A stretch of 64,000 nt of DNA from Uloborus plumipes. Lineage: Eukaryota > Arthropoda > Arachnida > Araneae > Uloboridae. Made by a program: the position numbers and the translations under genes. Below are positions 12,401 through 27,400 of the stretch, one piece after another. The notes beneath the pieces are model-generated. The model was not told the DNA's origin, searched no databases, and saw only the letters and a list, made by a program, of their open reading frames with translations. Location: assembly GCA_038373865.1 (NCBI GenBank), contig JAXGGA010003032.1:46060-110059 (forward strand). The letters are read 5' to 3'. Numbering within the stretch: position 1 is the first letter of the stretch; the number at the start of each line of letters is the position of its first letter.

Positions 12401-15400
12401 CGAGCGAACATTTCGTCATTTTTTGGGGATGAATTTCGTCAAATGTAGCGAAATATTTCTTTATCCTAGTATCGTCAAATTGACAATCATTTTCGCAGTT
12501 TTGACAACATTAATTTCGTCACATTAACGAAGTAAAGTCATAAAGTAAAAAAGCCAAGTTTTGAAACTAAGCTTTTAAATCTTGATATAAAATTACAAAA
12601 ATCATTTCACTAAATTTTACTAACCCTCAGCACCAGTAAGTTTATACATGCAACTACTGAAATGCACAATTGGCTTACATCATGAAATAACTAACTGTTA
12701 AGTCTGGACTCAGATTAAAATAAAAATAGGAGTAACAAAAATAAAAATTCTTACCTCTTAAATAAAAATTTTTAATTTTTGTTGCTCAAAAAAGGCAACA
12801 ATAGAGCGAGTAGATTTTAAAATATACTAACACGCCCTTTTGTTGCCCATTTTGATTCTATCCATTGCGATAAACGAAGTCTTCTTAAAAATGTTGAGCT
12901 AGGAAATGCTGGATACCGAATAACACATGAAAAGATCCAAATTATTTTTCCAGTCAATTTGATTAACTACGCAGAATCCTGGAATAATTCTTCTTCGAAT
13001 GCTATAACAATAGTCAACGCTCTTCGACGAAGCATTTTCAAATTGAAACAAAATGGCACACATAATAACGTCCTGAGGAACACGATTAAATAACATTCGA
13101 CTGTGATGTTTTTTGTAAAGTAGCTATCCAAACGACGAGACACAGATGTCCTCTTTTCGTTTCTGCGCACGCGCCAAGTCTCTTCAGACTGACTCTAACT
13201 CTCTCGTTCGGTTATATTTCAACCACAAAACCGGGTAAATTCCATTTTTTGTTTCTCCAACTTGGTAACTCACGGAATAGTTCCGTTTTTTCAAGGAAAA
13301 GTTCTGGTTTGAAACGAAAACGGAAATTTACTGTTAAAATCAGTAAAAATCTTCCTGAAAATTCAGGTTTTTTTTAACAGTGCATTTGAAAATTCAGACT
13401 TTGTGTTCATTTCACTTCGTATATGGCCCTTATCAAAATTTTATTCACATAGTTTTAAAGAAGACTTTAATCCATGTCAGAAGACACCTTTCTTTTGTTC
13501 TTTGCAAGAAGAGCATCCGAATAATTCAGTGTCTCGATTTTTTTTTTCTATGACTGTACATATAGCTAGGATAGAATTGCAATTAATATCGGAACAAAAC
13601 TTATTTGGTAGCAATTCCATCAAACAATATCAAACGAAAGACAGAATTCTGCCGTTATTTGACGCTCAGCCAAAATAGAAAGACCTTAACTGAGATTAAT
13701 GCGAAGCACGAAAAAGAGAAGTTAAATGTATTTTTACAGTAGTGTAAAATTATATTACACTAGTGTAATATATTTTTACGCACTTTTATAGGCTTCTCAA
13801 ATAAGCTTCTGTTGATTATTCCATTTATTTTATAGCCCTCCACAGTTTATTTCACATATATGCTTCACCATCTCAATAATTATAGTTTTTGAACCCCTCT
13901 TCACACAGCTTTTATAATGCTTTTATAGCATTTTTTTCCTACTTCTGTGGTTGAAAATTTGATTCATTTCATGACAAAAACCCTTTCAACTAGAATACCT
14001 GTTCTTTAAGTACTTAACGAGATAATATATTCATTTTAACATGTTTAGCACCACCCAAATATCATAACTCAGTGAAGCTAAGTATTTTATGTGTTTCGAA
14101 AACTATGTAATCGGCTAACTTCCAAAAGGTTAATACTTTGATTTTTGTAGAAGCAATTATACTGTTAATCTGTCCCTCTATATACTTTAACTGATAAACA
14201 GATAAATAGTTTCTGTTGAGGTTCACATGTTTCTGGGCAAGAAAGTGATGAAAAAAATGATACTGTGCTCAAAGTAAAAGAGCTCAAGGTTATATAAATT
14301 GCAAGTTAAATGTGAGTTTCTTTTCGGGCGAATAAGCAATTTGAGACCCTCCTTCCTCGTCTTTTTTATATCCTTGAAAAATAGAAAAAAATTTGTAAAA
14401 CTTTATCAAGTACCTCTTTTTAGATCTCAATGATAGCAAATATGCATTTATGGTAGGTTATCCATGTGCATGACACTGTTTGTAATCCTTTGAAGACTTA
14501 AAATATATGCCACTGAAAAATAATAAAACTCAATAGCTTCGACGGTTCATTCTATGGTCAAAGCAGTAGTTTCCAATCTGTGGTGGCGCTCCCTACGGAG
14601 GTTTAAAATTATTGCTAGGGGCAGTGGCGTAATCAAAGGGTGGGCTGATAGGGCTGCAGCCCCCTCCGAAATTTTCAAAACGAATTTTAAAACTGTAAGG
14701 TGGGGTTTTTTTTTTTTTTTTTCAAAATTTCCTTTTTTTTTTTTTTTTTTGAAATCCCACATAAAAAAGTTTTCAGAACAGATAATTAAGTGTTGGGCAA
14801 AGTTACAATAGATTTTTTTCTTTTTTTTTGACATGTCTGTTTGACTGTGCGTTAGGTTTATGATTACTCTTTTATTCCGTTTTGTTCATTTTTATTGCAA
14901 CATTTTTCTTAATGATGTATTTTTGTCGACTTAAATAGGCATTGAAGCAGATATTCGAGACAGTTACTTTCTTAGTTACGTTTCATGAGATGCTCCCCCC
15001 CCCCCTCTCATTCAGCCTCCCTGAAATGATTTGTCTGCGTACGCCACTGCAAGGGGGCTTGCAGTTGTTTTCAAATGTTGTGAAATACATGACATAAAAT
15101 CAGAATTGGATAAAACGTCATAGCTTCAAATTAAGGCCATTATATAAGGAGCGCTGACTCATCAAACAATTTAATTCTAGACGTTAGCATGTGTACGAAA
15201 AACGCGTTGGAGAAAACTGGTGTCTAAGCTACAGAAGTGTTGCCTGATTAAATGTTTGACCGTTTCACTCTGTAAATTAAAATATTTCCTTAATTCAGAT
15301 TTAGAACAAGTAAGGTACGAAAATGGGGTCTATTGCAAAGAAAATGTCCCAAAAAGCAATAATTTAATATAAGAAATGTGTTATGATGATAGAGCCGCCA

Positions 15401-18400
15401 GGAGCCAATAAAGGCCCCTAGTCAATTGATTACCTCTCCGGACCATCTCCCCCCCCCCCCCAATTAAGGCTTTTAATTCTACTGCTATTCTATGCTGGTT
15501 GCCTAGTTTCCGACTAGGTTGACATATCCTCTCGTCGGCCCTAGTCAGATTTGTCTTAGTCGGAATTTCATTCAACTGTTTATCAGTCTTTTGAATGACT
15601 TTGCAACCAGCGATTATGTTAACATTCTTGCTAATACTCAGCCCTTTATGCCCTGATGGTACTCGGAAGTACCGCTTTCATTATTTTAGTATTGTGATTC
15701 CAATATGACTTTTATCCTACTAAGTAGTTGAAAGTAAAATTCCTTGTTCTTTTTCGGAGAGGCCAACAGCTCCTGTCAGTGATCGGAAAAAGTTTTCTTA
15801 CTGGCTAGTACCGGTTCTAGTTCCTAAGCCCTAGTGATTGTCAATTTTTTTGCACTCTGGACATATATTATTTGATGTATTTTCATCTAAGAAAGTTACA
15901 TAAAAAATAACATAAAAATTCATTGACAAATTAATTCAGGGCAGAAAGGGAAAATACAAATGGCTGGATCCACAGGCACCCTGAACTAAAATGTTTGGGA
16001 GGGGGAAAATTATCAATTTGCCGAATACAGTTTCAACTTAACCGAGTGATAAAATACGAGCATGCGCACATGTCGTACATTCATAACATTTAATGAGAAA
16101 AAACATTATGCATCTTAAAAAACTTTAAAAATTAAAAAGAACAAATAATCTCAATGTTGAATTATTATTTTCAAATTGCCGAATCGTTAGCAAAATTTGC
16201 CGAATAAGGAAACTTTTGGGAGGTCATCGCCTCGTGACCTCTCATAAGGGCTCTCCTGGCTAGATCCAAAGCTCTGTACGAACCAACATGTCAGATATGT
16301 TGAATTGTGCCTGAAAGGGGTTCTACATTGGGTGAGCCTCCTAAGAACAAAGATATATATGGAATGACCTTATGGTTTGAGAAAAGTTGTTAACAAAAAC
16401 AAAGTCCACCTATCGAATTAGACTGAGAGATTTAGACTACGAGATAACTCGTAGTATGTGAGCTTAGCTGATACAATCCGCTTCGAGTTATATTGTAGTT
16501 CTTAGATACGTCATACTTAGGCATAAGTAGAGATATTTGTCTCCGGAGAAGGTACCATAAAATCCAAACTAGCTCACAAGTACATTAGTTTTAGTCCAGC
16601 TCATATTCTACGATTTTTTTTTTTTTTTTTTTGTAACTTGGAAGTCAACGTGCTAATGTGGAGAATGGCTCAATGAATGCAACTGTAACCGCAACCAAAG
16701 TAGCTGCCGCGAGCGGAAGGAGCGAGAAAAACAGAGGCAAGGACGTTCGAAGTAAAATTGCGATGTGTTTATTTTAAAGACATTATCCTAGACACCAAGC
16801 TTTGAAGATGTTTTTAGTATTTTTAATGTTATTTTGTGTTTGTGTTTTCTATATATCTGCTGTTATTGACCACTAAATGTGTCCGTTCACAACTTCTGCG
16901 TTTTTATCATGATGAACCCTACATAAATATTTCTCTGCTATTGGGTTGAAACATCTGTGAATTTGTATGATTAATTACATGTTGTAAAACTATCCCATAC
17001 ACGAATTTTATTATAATAACTACATACGTTTTGGGTCATGAAAACTACTTTGTAAAATTTGGTGCTGTTTTTCTAAGCCACTAAATAAATTGTAACACTG
17101 AGATAGCAGTTTATTAAATCTGATTGGAACGCAAATTGCTAGAGGGTAGAGCAATTTTTGTATGGAAAATGGAGAGTAGGTATAAAAGGTTTGTGTACCG
17201 CTGGGATAAAGGTAACTTTTTTAGAGCCGAGTTGAAACTGCTTGAACTTGATGGAGTTTTTTCTTGACTCCAGTTGACCCCCGAAAAACCTGGTGTGAGA
17301 TTATCATCCGGAAAGTTCGAAAGGTACCAGTGTGTATTGGTAAGATATGAGTCTTTTCTGCAAGTCCACCACAAAATTTTACTCTTTCTGATTATGAATT
17401 CTCTTTTCTGCACTTCACTTTTTTAATCACACTTCGAAGACAGCCACCCTTATCATCAAGAATTTTTGTCTTTCAATCTTAAATACATGAGAAATTATTC
17501 TTGTACAGCTTTTATAATTCTTTAGTAGAAATCTGTTTTGAAAATCCACATATTGCTTTCGAGTATGTGATCTTAGACGATAAAAATTATGGTCATAATG
17601 TACCCATGATACCTTAATTATATGCTGTTAAATCAGTAGATATGTTTTTCATTCGAAAAAATTGTTTGATAGCGGAATTTCAAATTTCAGCTTACAAAGT
17701 TTTTTGAACGAGTTACATTTAGCACCACTATGAAAAGGGCAAATGAAAGCAGGATAGTAGCAGAAATATAGAACTAGTTTTGTTTTTCTTTGAAAGTTTT
17801 GATGCTTAACAAGCAAGAAATTAGGATTTTTCTTTTCTGAATATTTTAGTAAGATTAAATACATAAAAGAAAATGCAATAAATTATTTCGCATATATACT
17901 AGTGGTGTGACTTCGACCACTAGTATATATGCGAAATATGCCACTAGTATATATGTACTAGTATATATTTGTAAACCTGTTTAAGCATTTTGTTTCGAAT
18001 TCGGTTTGAGAGCATTTTCTCGAAAGTAATATGTTGGCAGAAAAGATTGCCGAAAGATCTTTGTTGAAATCAGAAAATTATAGCTGATGTTTCTTAAATG
18101 TTCCTTGATTCCTTTTCGATTTCGCTTCATCAAATTAGTTGAAAAGTCTTGAAGTGTACCAATAATTACTTTTTGTTCATTAAAAACTAATGAACGGTTT
18201 AGATTTAATTGCAAAACACGTTTTCTGCTATGTGTTGAATGTCAACGTATGGACATTTCAGTTTTTATAATTTGCGCGATAAATGTATATTTTACTTTTT
18301 TCCTCCTATTTATGCACACTAACATATCACAAAGAATTGGGCTTGAATTTAAATTTTCAATTTATTGACTATTGCTCATGTTAATAATTTCAACATTCGG

Positions 18401-21400
18401 AAATTAAAATTTCATTTTCTTCATCTTTTGGCCACCCTCAAGTAGCTGCCACCCTAGCTACCCACTGACCTTCGATTGCTTCATATTATGCAGTGGAAGG
18501 GGGCCATATCAAAGTGTCACATGGCTGGACAACAGTCGGCGATAGTAGCGACACTTCCGCCACCTTGGGAATAAACGCCGCTTTCTCCATACTGCCGTGC
18601 TAAGCACAAAAGTCGTATCTGCACTTTTTAACAAAATTGAGTTGTCGCCGCCAGATGGCTTTTTGTGACGTATTTTACCTTCATTCAAAATTATATGGTC
18701 ATTTGAGAACGGGAAATATTTTTTAAAAAAATCTGAAAAAGTTTCATCTTAATTAAACACATGGTGGCGCAAAACTTAAAAGAGCTTTATCTCAGTTTGA
18801 GCTCGACTGTAGATACCACTTTTGCGCTTAGCACGGCAGCATACGTGTGCTATGATAAAGAAGCGTGTTTTGCTTCTTGATAGTCGGTTAACAAGGAGTT
18901 AATAAGCAAGCACAATCAGGAAGAAAACACTCAACTTTATGATAGAAAACAAAGAAAAAAAGTAGCTTTTAGCCCCAAGACGGCGCTCATGTCGCTGCGT
19001 CATGACCGCCATCTTGGTAGTTCGCTTTCCTTCTATGTTTGCTAAGATGAAGTAGCGTGATTTTCTTATTGATTGTAATGCTTCTTTCTTGTGGTAGGAG
19101 TACTACAAGGAGTTACAGCGAAACCACAATCAGGAAGCAAAACACGCTTCTTCATCTCAGCAGACATGCGAAGAAAGTAGCATTTAGCTCCAAGACGGCG
19201 CTCATCTCTTAGCGTTATGACCGCCATCTTGGTGTATCGCTTTCTTAATATGTTTGCTGTGATGAAGTAGCATGTTTTTCTTCTTGATTGTGGTGCTTCC
19301 TTATTGCGGATTAACAAGGAGTAGCATAGAAATCACAATCATGAAGCAAAACAAGCTAATTCATCATAGCAAACGTAGGAAGAAAGAAGCTTTTAGCTCT
19401 AAGATGGAGGTCATGACGCTACTTCAGCTACAACGGATGTCTTTGGATTGGAGCTGTGTTCACAAAACACACCTTCATTAAGAAGATATAGCTGTGTAAC
19501 TGCTGGTCCCACTGACATACAATCTTGGAATTATTTCTCAAAATTAGTGTATATCAAGTTTCATACCTGTCCGTTCAACATACCACTTATTTCACTTTTT
19601 TGTCTTTCGCTGTTTGAGAACTCCTTTCTGAAAAAACCCTATAAATAATATAATTCACTAAATAATAAGTTATAAATTCGAAATATACAGTCCCAGACAA
19701 AAATATAGGGCCAGGAAGAAAACATAATAAATGTCGAAGTTAAACTTTGCGAGTGGTTGTGAAAAGAAAGCATAGTAAAACTAGCATCATATACAGGGTG
19801 TCCACTCCAATCGTGGACCAATAGCTAAGTTCTAAACCGTTAGAGATAAGCATATAGTTTATTTAGGAAAAAATCTCCAAATTACGAAAGGAACTTTGGG
19901 TCTATTCAATGTTTTTCAAAAAATCAAATTTTGAAAAAGTTACGAAATTTAAATTTTTATACAGCCCCCCAGTCCTATTAATCATATTTAGTAAAACATT
20001 CTTGACACTGTAACGTTTAAAACTAAAAAAAAAATCATTGTTCTACGACAAAAATTGACGGAGTTATGACGTTTTGAAAAATAAAGATGTTGCATTATTT
20101 CATGACGTCATCGAGAGATCGCTTAAGGGATCGTATGCGAAATATTTCAAAATCTTGATTTTTCAAAACGTCATAACTCGGTCAATTTTTGTCGTAGAAC
20201 AATGATTTTTTTTTAGTTTTAAACGTTACAATGTCAAGAATGTTTTACTAAATATGATTGATAGGACTGGTGGGCTGTATAAAAATTTAAATTTCGTAAC
20301 TCTTTCAAAATTTGATTTTTTGAAAAACATTGAATAGACCCAAAATTCCTTTCGTAATTTGGAGATTTTTTCCTAAATAAACTATATGCTTATCTCTAAC
20401 GGTTTAGAAATTAGCTATTGGTCCACGATTGGAGTGGACACCCTGTATAATATAATTTATGAAAAAGAAAATTTTACAAATAGTTATTATTACCTAAACT
20501 GCATGTTTTTCAGTTGAACATAAAAGGGGCCGTGGTAGCCCGATCGGTAAGGCGTCGGACTCGTGACCGGAGGGACCCGGGTTCGATCCCAGCCGATTAA
20601 AGATCCACCGTCTTGATTAATGGTGGCTGGGGGACGTTAAAAATGTCGTGGTCACAAAGTCCTCCAAGTGAAACGATACCTCTGGGGGTGCTGGGCCAAG
20701 GGTTTGCTCGACCCTTGGTTCTGGTTCAAAAATAACAGAGCGCTCTTCAAGGCCCTATCCCGGTTAAACCACGAGTTGTGGCAGGTACGGGGGGCCCTGG
20801 AGTGTGTAAAGTAAAGTAAAGTTGAACATAAAAAAGAACTTGGACAAAATTATAGGGCCACATTAGCCTAATCACACAAATGAAATTAATAATTAGTGAA
20901 ATTGCCTTTTTTCTCTATAACCTTAACCAGTCTCTCAGTCATAGACTCCAACAACGTTTTTAAATCGTTTTTTGAAATTTTTTCCCAAGATAATTGAATT
21001 GCTTTCTTTAGTTCTTCCTTATTGCTGTAACACTTCCTATTTTTGTAAATATCTCGTACTAAAATACCCCATAAGTTCTCAATAGGATTGAGGTCAGGGC
21101 TTCTAGCATGCCAGTCCAAAACACGCACTTGATTAGCCAGGAACCATGCCTTTGTGCACCTTGGGGCATACACAGGGGCGTTATCTTGTTGAAATGTATA
21201 GTCTCCGTTGGTGATGAGGGGTGCTTCAGGTAACAGATTAAGTGCCAGAACATCTTGATAATCCTGTGATGTCGTATTTGATTTAATAAATGCTATTGGA
21301 GTGACTCCGCCAGCAGCAAAGCCTGCCCAAACCATAACACTGCCTCCTCCGAACTGACGTTTTGAATAGAACCTCTTTTCTCGACGTAAATCGTGCCAGT

Positions 21401-24400
21401 AGTATTGCAATCCGTCTGGCCCATCCAATTGGAATTTCTTTTCGTCTGAAAACACCACATTTTGCCATTTGTCTCCAAATGCAACGTATTTTTTTGCAAA
21501 TTTCAGACGGCACATTTTATGCTTTACCATCAATGGAGGTTTCCCTTTCATTTTCAAGTACCGAAAGTTCGGATGCGCTGCTATAAGTCGCTGTACTGTT
21601 CTTCTTGAACATGGAAGTTGTAAATCTTCAACAATAGCCGCCGGAGACAGATTTTTATTGGAAACGCTATAAAAAAATGCTTCTTTTTTGTCTATCAGTC
21701 AAAAACTTGGTCTCCCGGGAGATTGTCTTTGGAAATAATTTTCAGGATTCATCAAAAAATTATTAATAACAGACTTAGACCTTTTTATTTTATCAGCAAT
21801 AGCGCGAGAACTTAGCCCACATTTCTGATATGCAAGAATCTGCCCTTTCTCTTTTTCGGTTAATGGCTTACCTCTACCCATGTCTAACAACGTTCTCACT
21901 GACGAAGTCACGTGCTGGAATGTTTGCTTTATCTTCTGGCTATTCACTACAGCATCGGTCATATGCAAATTTTGCACCCAGAGCGAAATTTGCATAGTGG
22001 CCCTATAATTTTGTCCACCTTGCGTCTTGCTTCAAAACAGAAGTTAGCAACAAATCTCCCACATTATTAAATTTATTATTTTTTGGTGGCTGTCGATTGT
22101 TATCACAATATTACATCTATATACATAAAAGACTAATTTTTAAAAACGTATGACCGGGGTAATCTTCCAAACTACTGGACCGATTTTAACCATTTTTTCA
22201 CCGTAGATAGCTACAGTAACAGGGAGCAGGAGAAGCTATAATTTATTTCTAAAAAGCTTAGTTTAAAAAAGTTATTATGGAAATCAGTTAATTTTATGTC
22301 ATTTCCCCATTAAATGATTAAATTTTCAAACCATTGTTGCAAAAATTTGGTGCCATGCAGCAACAATATTGATTGTAATCATATTGAAAATTTTGAACCA
22401 AGGCTTCTCTGGAGTAAGTATGGAATTTATTGCCTTCTAAGGATTTGTATATTTATCTGAGCTTACAATCGCTAACGGATGAAATAAAAAAAAATTGATT
22501 TCGGCAATAGTTAGAGAATATAAAGTGTTTATAGTCAAAAAAATTTCTAAATTAGGTACATAAGATGTTTTCACCTCACCAATGTTGTCACGAGGATAGA
22601 AACTAATAATGGGACTTATTTCACGAGCAATATTTGGAAATGGTTAATTTCAGTGCGATTGATACTGTAAATATATATTTATTTTAATATACCAAGCTTA
22701 TAACATTTCCTATTTACTCAAACATTATTTGTAGCTTGCTATTTTTTTTTAGCTTGCATTATTTTTTTTTATAGTTTATTCATAACATAGCCATTGTTTA
22801 CAGAAGTAGCCATTATGTTTATAGATATGCACTTTAGTGTTGGGAAATTTATGAATGAGTTTCACTAAACCACCCTACACCCACAGAAACCCGGGCAGGG
22901 CCGGGTACCCGCCTAGTATAATACATAAATACATTAAACAACTTTTTTTGGCAATCTTAGCTCTTTTGGGTAGGATATTGTAGCTGGCCCTATATTTTTG
23001 TCTGGGACTGTAGTACTTATTGAGTAGCATCAATAAAATATTTTTTTGGCCTTGTTAAATAAATGCATTCTTTACGTACTATAAATTAACTCGTATGATA
23101 AAAAAAAACACTTTAATAATCCATTTCTGCAAAGATCTTTTGACATTCTACTGAATAAAACGATTTTTTTCCTCGGAATATTGATTGTGTTGTCGATGTA
23201 TATTTTTGCAGTAACTTTTTAGATGCTCCTTAAATGCAGAATTTAGCATTTAGACACATTTTGCACATATTTTACTTACAAATCTAAAACTATGCATGTT
23301 TCAACTAATTAGCTCACAATAGTCGGCTGAGTTGAGTAGATTTCGAGGTAGCTTTCAATTTGAATTTTCACTGCTTGTCGCTTCAATTTCTGAATCCGTA
23401 AGTACAAATGCACTGTAGAATTTTTACAGCAAACTTTTTAAATCTTTTAGTTTTTCAATGCATTTCTCTTCTGCTTCTTAGATTTTGACAATGCTTCACG
23501 TAGAAATTTCACGGAATTTAGAAGCGTGATTTTATCACATTCTGTGAAACGCTATGCTTATTTGTTTTCTTATGATTGTAGTTAAAACATTGCTGATGAT
23601 TTTTCGTAGTATTGTAGCTATTTGATCTTGATTTCTTATTCCTTTTTCCTATGTTCGTAATATAACTTTGGAAAACAATCCATTAAGTTCGAACAATGCA
23701 TTTTTGGACGTTATACCTTCTCACAAATACTTTTCATTTTGTTTTCAGCATCTCAATACCTAAAATAACCTGTTTTAAACGCCAAATAATGGGGTGGAGT
23801 AAGGGGGGTGAAATGTTAGAAGTGTTGCAAGTTAAGGGCATTAAATTCGAATTGTCATAAATTTCACGGTAGTAAGCTTCTTGTATAGATTTTCAACAGC
23901 TATCTTTAACTAAAATAATTCGTTTTCACCAGTGCATTTATGAATAAAACTATTTAATAATTTGTGAAAAAAAAACATTTTCTAATGAAAAAGTAATTTT
24001 AAACATTTAAATTTTACTAACCACTTCTCTTCTTTTAAAAATATGACGGAAGCTCGGCTAAAAAATATTCAGTCAATCACAAAATGGTGAGAACACCTAC
24101 ATAATTAAGTTTGTTGAACTATTTTGCCTCAGAGTAGTATCGGAATCTCATTATACAAGTTATAAAAAAGGTCATTTTTACTTAACTGAAACTATAGTTC
24201 TGCACAAAGGCATCTAGTATAGGGTGGTTATAAATTAACAGGAGGTGTTTGGAGCCCTCTAGCTCGCGAACTACTGGACGAAACATTGCCAAATTGCGTG
24301 AGCGTGCATATTAGACCATAGGATTTTGATTTCTGGAATTAAAAATAATAGTTTGAAAAATCACCACCAGGGGGAATTTGGCGCTGTAAGAGTGTATTAT

Positions 24401-27400
24401 TCTAATTATCAGAGAATTAATTGTTACTGACAAAATATGCATCCATTTTATTTGCAAAAATGACTTCTTTGTCACAAATATGGTTCGATATGATCGCCAT
24501 TGTAAAATTGTAAGAACTGCATACGATGCACAACATTTTCTACGGCAGCTCGTAACATATCAGAATAGATTTCTCTAACTTTTAAAATTATCATATATTT
24601 TAAACTTGCGATATCAGAAATGTTTCTTTGATACACTACACTTTTCAGATATCCCCTCAACCAAAAATCCCATGGATTGAGATCTGGCTACCTTGGGGGC
24701 CATACTGTAAGAAATGAGCAGCTAATAATTCTGCTATCAGAGAAATGTTCCCGCAAAACACGCTGCACCCTAAGTCCGATGTGGGGTGGTGCACCATCCT
24801 GCATGAATATTATTGGGTCGACACAGCCTCGTTGCTGCAGTTGTGGAACTACGAAATTTTCTAGCGTCTCAGCGTAGCTATCAGCAGTAACGGTGCATAT
24901 AACTGGTCCACCCGCATGATTTTTCTCATAAAAGTAAGGACCAATGATGAAAGATGCAGTAAATCTACACCACACTGTAACTTTTGGCGAGTGAAGTGGT
25001 TCCTGCACATAAACATGCGGATTAGTTGCGGCCCAAATCCGGCAGTTGTGCGTGTTTGTGCCACCGTTTAAATGAAAATGAGCTTCGTCACTCCATAGGA
25101 TTTTCCACGGCCAAGTATCGTCGACTTGCATGCGATCTATAAACTTTGAAGAAAAGTCCAGTCGGGCAACTGTATCTCGAGGAAGTAATTCTTGAGTGGA
25201 AGAAATTTTGTAAGGAAAAAATTTTAACATCTCACGGAAAATCTTCCGCACTGTTGAGTAAGGGATCAGCGTCTGCCGAGAAACTGCACGAGCACTACTT
25301 GTACCTTGTACGTACATTCTCCATCTCCTGTTCTCTAATAACATTTGCATTTTCGTCAACTTCTAGCTGATTAACTTTCTTGCGTCTCTAGCCTGGTAGC
25401 TGGGCTAGAGATCCAGTCATTTCAAACCGCCTAATCATGTTTCTTAAATTTGTTATGGTCAGCGGGGCCTTTTCTCAACTGCTTCACTCGCCGAAATTCT
25501 CGAAGAGTAACATTGGCATTTTCATCACGCTGATAGTAGAGCTTTACTAACAAAGCGCGGCCCTGTATAGTTAAAGCCATCAAGAGGCAACTGCGCTCAG
25601 AATGATGAGAATGCTCCCAGTCAGTCATTTTATACAGATGATCGCTAAACGCAACGCGTTTATGAAAATTATTGCATTCTATTTGGTTAAATGGACCGCT
25701 ATTTTGTTCGTGGTGATTTTTTTTTAATAGAAAATTCTACGGCGATCACATTAAACCTCATTTGCAAAGAACAATCATTCTTGCTTGGCGAAATTGATTT
25801 ATACAGCATCTTTTTCAAGTTTAATTCGCGATATTCAGTGTAATACACTTTTACAGCGCCAAATTTCCCTCTCGTGGTGATTTTTCAAACTATTTTTTTT
25901 TAATTCCAGAAATCAAAATCCCATGGTCTAATATGCACGCTCACGAAATTTGGCAATGTTTCGCCCAGTAGTTAGCGAGCTAGAGGGCTCCAAACACCTC
26001 CTGTTAATTTATAACCACCCTGTATATTTCATGCTGGAGTTATTAGAGAACGAAGCGGACAAAGTATCTGGTAGTTGATTTCAATAAATAAATACAAATA
26101 CAAATACAAATGTGACAACCAGCAACAGGCTCTGGGCCCAACTGGGCTGGTCCTAGTCAAATTATAGACCCCAATGAAGATCAATGGCCCTCTTAAAACT
26201 ATCTACTCCCTTGCTCCTTACCGCCTCTTCCGGTAAACTATTCCAAGTTCCCACTACTCTGCTAAAATAGTAATTTTTCCGAATTTCCAGGTTAGCCTGA
26301 GATTTAAACAGCTTATAACAATGACCCCTTGTCCTGCTTTCCGTGCAAAAATTTAACCCTGTAACATCTTTCATTTTGATAAATTTAAACAACTGAATCA
26401 TGTCCCCTCTGGTTCTCCTTTGCTCAAGACTATACATATTAAGCATTCTAAGTCTGGAATCATAGTCTAAATTAGAAATTCCATTCACTAACCTTGTAGC
26501 CCTCCTTTGTACCCTTTCCAATAAATTAATATCTTTCTTAAGTTAAGGAGACCAAAACTGAACAGCATACTCTAAATGAGGTCTTACCAAACTTCTATAT
26601 AACGGCAGAAGAACCTTCTTAGATTTGTTTGAAATAGAAACTTAAAATATATCATTATTTAATCCATTTACCTTCATATTATTTTGCAGGTTCATATTAG
26701 TTAGTTTAATTGCAAAATTTCCTCTTAATTCAGACGAGAGTTAAACGTTATTGCAATCGTTTTATTTTATTACTCGTTTCTTGACGACATCATATTGACT
26801 ACGAACAATGCATCTCCAAATTTTCAGTTTGATTCAAATTGAGTACAAAATTATCATTTTATACTATTTTGTTTATTTTCAGAGGAGGAGACAGAAGAGC
26901 CTCGTTTAACAACGCTAACTAAACAACACAAAAATGCCATCAGAGCCTTAAGAAAGGTAACGACTTTCACTATTTGTGTATCTACACTTTTCTCTCCACA
27001 TTTCTGTCTCGAAAACTATTGTAATAATGAAAACCAACGCATCCTAAATACTAAATGCCTACTGCTTTCTGGTTTTTAGCAAAGAGCAAAATTTCTCCCT
27101 TGGTTCACAGCGCATTGCCATCTATCGGAGTTCTTAAAGACAGAGAAATTAACGATTGGTGGATTTCTAAATTTAAATTTAAAAATTAGCCAATCAAAAA
27201 ATTTAATTCGAATATTGTTTGGATTTATCACCATAACAACGGCCTTCCAGACAGAGAAATTAACGATTGGTTGATTTCTAAATTTAAATTTAAGAATTAG
27301 CTAATCAAAAAGTTTAATTCAAATATTGTTTGGATTTATTGCAATAACAACGGCATCGTCGGATTCCCGCAAGGTGGCGCTCGAAGTGGAACAAATGTCT

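Larger units (their letters stand above)
11017..13382. mobile_element. 2.4-kb DNA element inserted in the Tc1-like copy
   Basis: The left end reads CACTGTTAAAAAAATTTCCT and the right end, reversed, CACTGTTAAAAAAAACCTGA. Comparison with the sister element at 44619-46623 shows that everything between is an insertion. CA flanks both sides, too short to fix the superfamily. It contains a foldback at 11219-11736 and, at 12830-13200, a patch of higher complexity whose reverse strand holds short open frames ([18 protein letters not shown]) too short to name. Confidence 0.6.
9540..13556. mobile_element. Non-autonomous Tc1/mariner-type element, copy 1
   Basis: The left end reads CAGTCATAGAAAAAAAAACG after TA; the right end is its reverse complement followed by TA, giving a TA target duplication. 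A second copy of the same family lies reversed at 44619-46623, and the two share terminal and internal sequence, including about 160 bp at the end next to 13556. No transposase frame is visible. The copy is enlarged to 4.0 kb by a 158-bp insert at 9939-10096 and a 2.4-kb element at 11017-13382, both missing from the other copy. Confidence 0.8.
19688..23010 (-). mobile_element. Tc1-family (DD34E) transposon, dead, with nested insertions
   Basis: Inverted termini CAGTCCCAGACAAAAATATA / TATATTTTTGTCTGGGACTG are flanked by TA. A second, internal pair of the same core (ACAAAATTATAGGGCCAC at about 20846, mirrored at about 21996) gives the inverted-repeat/direct-repeat layout of Tc1/Tc3-like elements, where each end carries two transposase sites. 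The transposase gene lies on the reverse strand at 20886-21881. Insertions account for half the length: a foldback MITE (19794-20445) and a SINE (20526-20820) in the left arm, and a Helitron (22116-22916) in the right. Confidence 0.9.

Noticed and set aside
14547..14834. Lys- and Phe-rich open frames on both strands.
   Set aside because: Translations of poly-T and poly-A runs inside a MITE.
20526..20600. Possible functional tRNA gene.
   Set aside because: The A and B boxes are present, but the anticodon stem is imperfect, the acceptor stem does not pair, and the unit is flanked by a 13-bp duplication: a SINE head.
23587..23610. CTGATGA followed by a T-rich stretch, checked as a third hammerhead core.
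   Set aside because: No stem II and no GAAA at the required distance.
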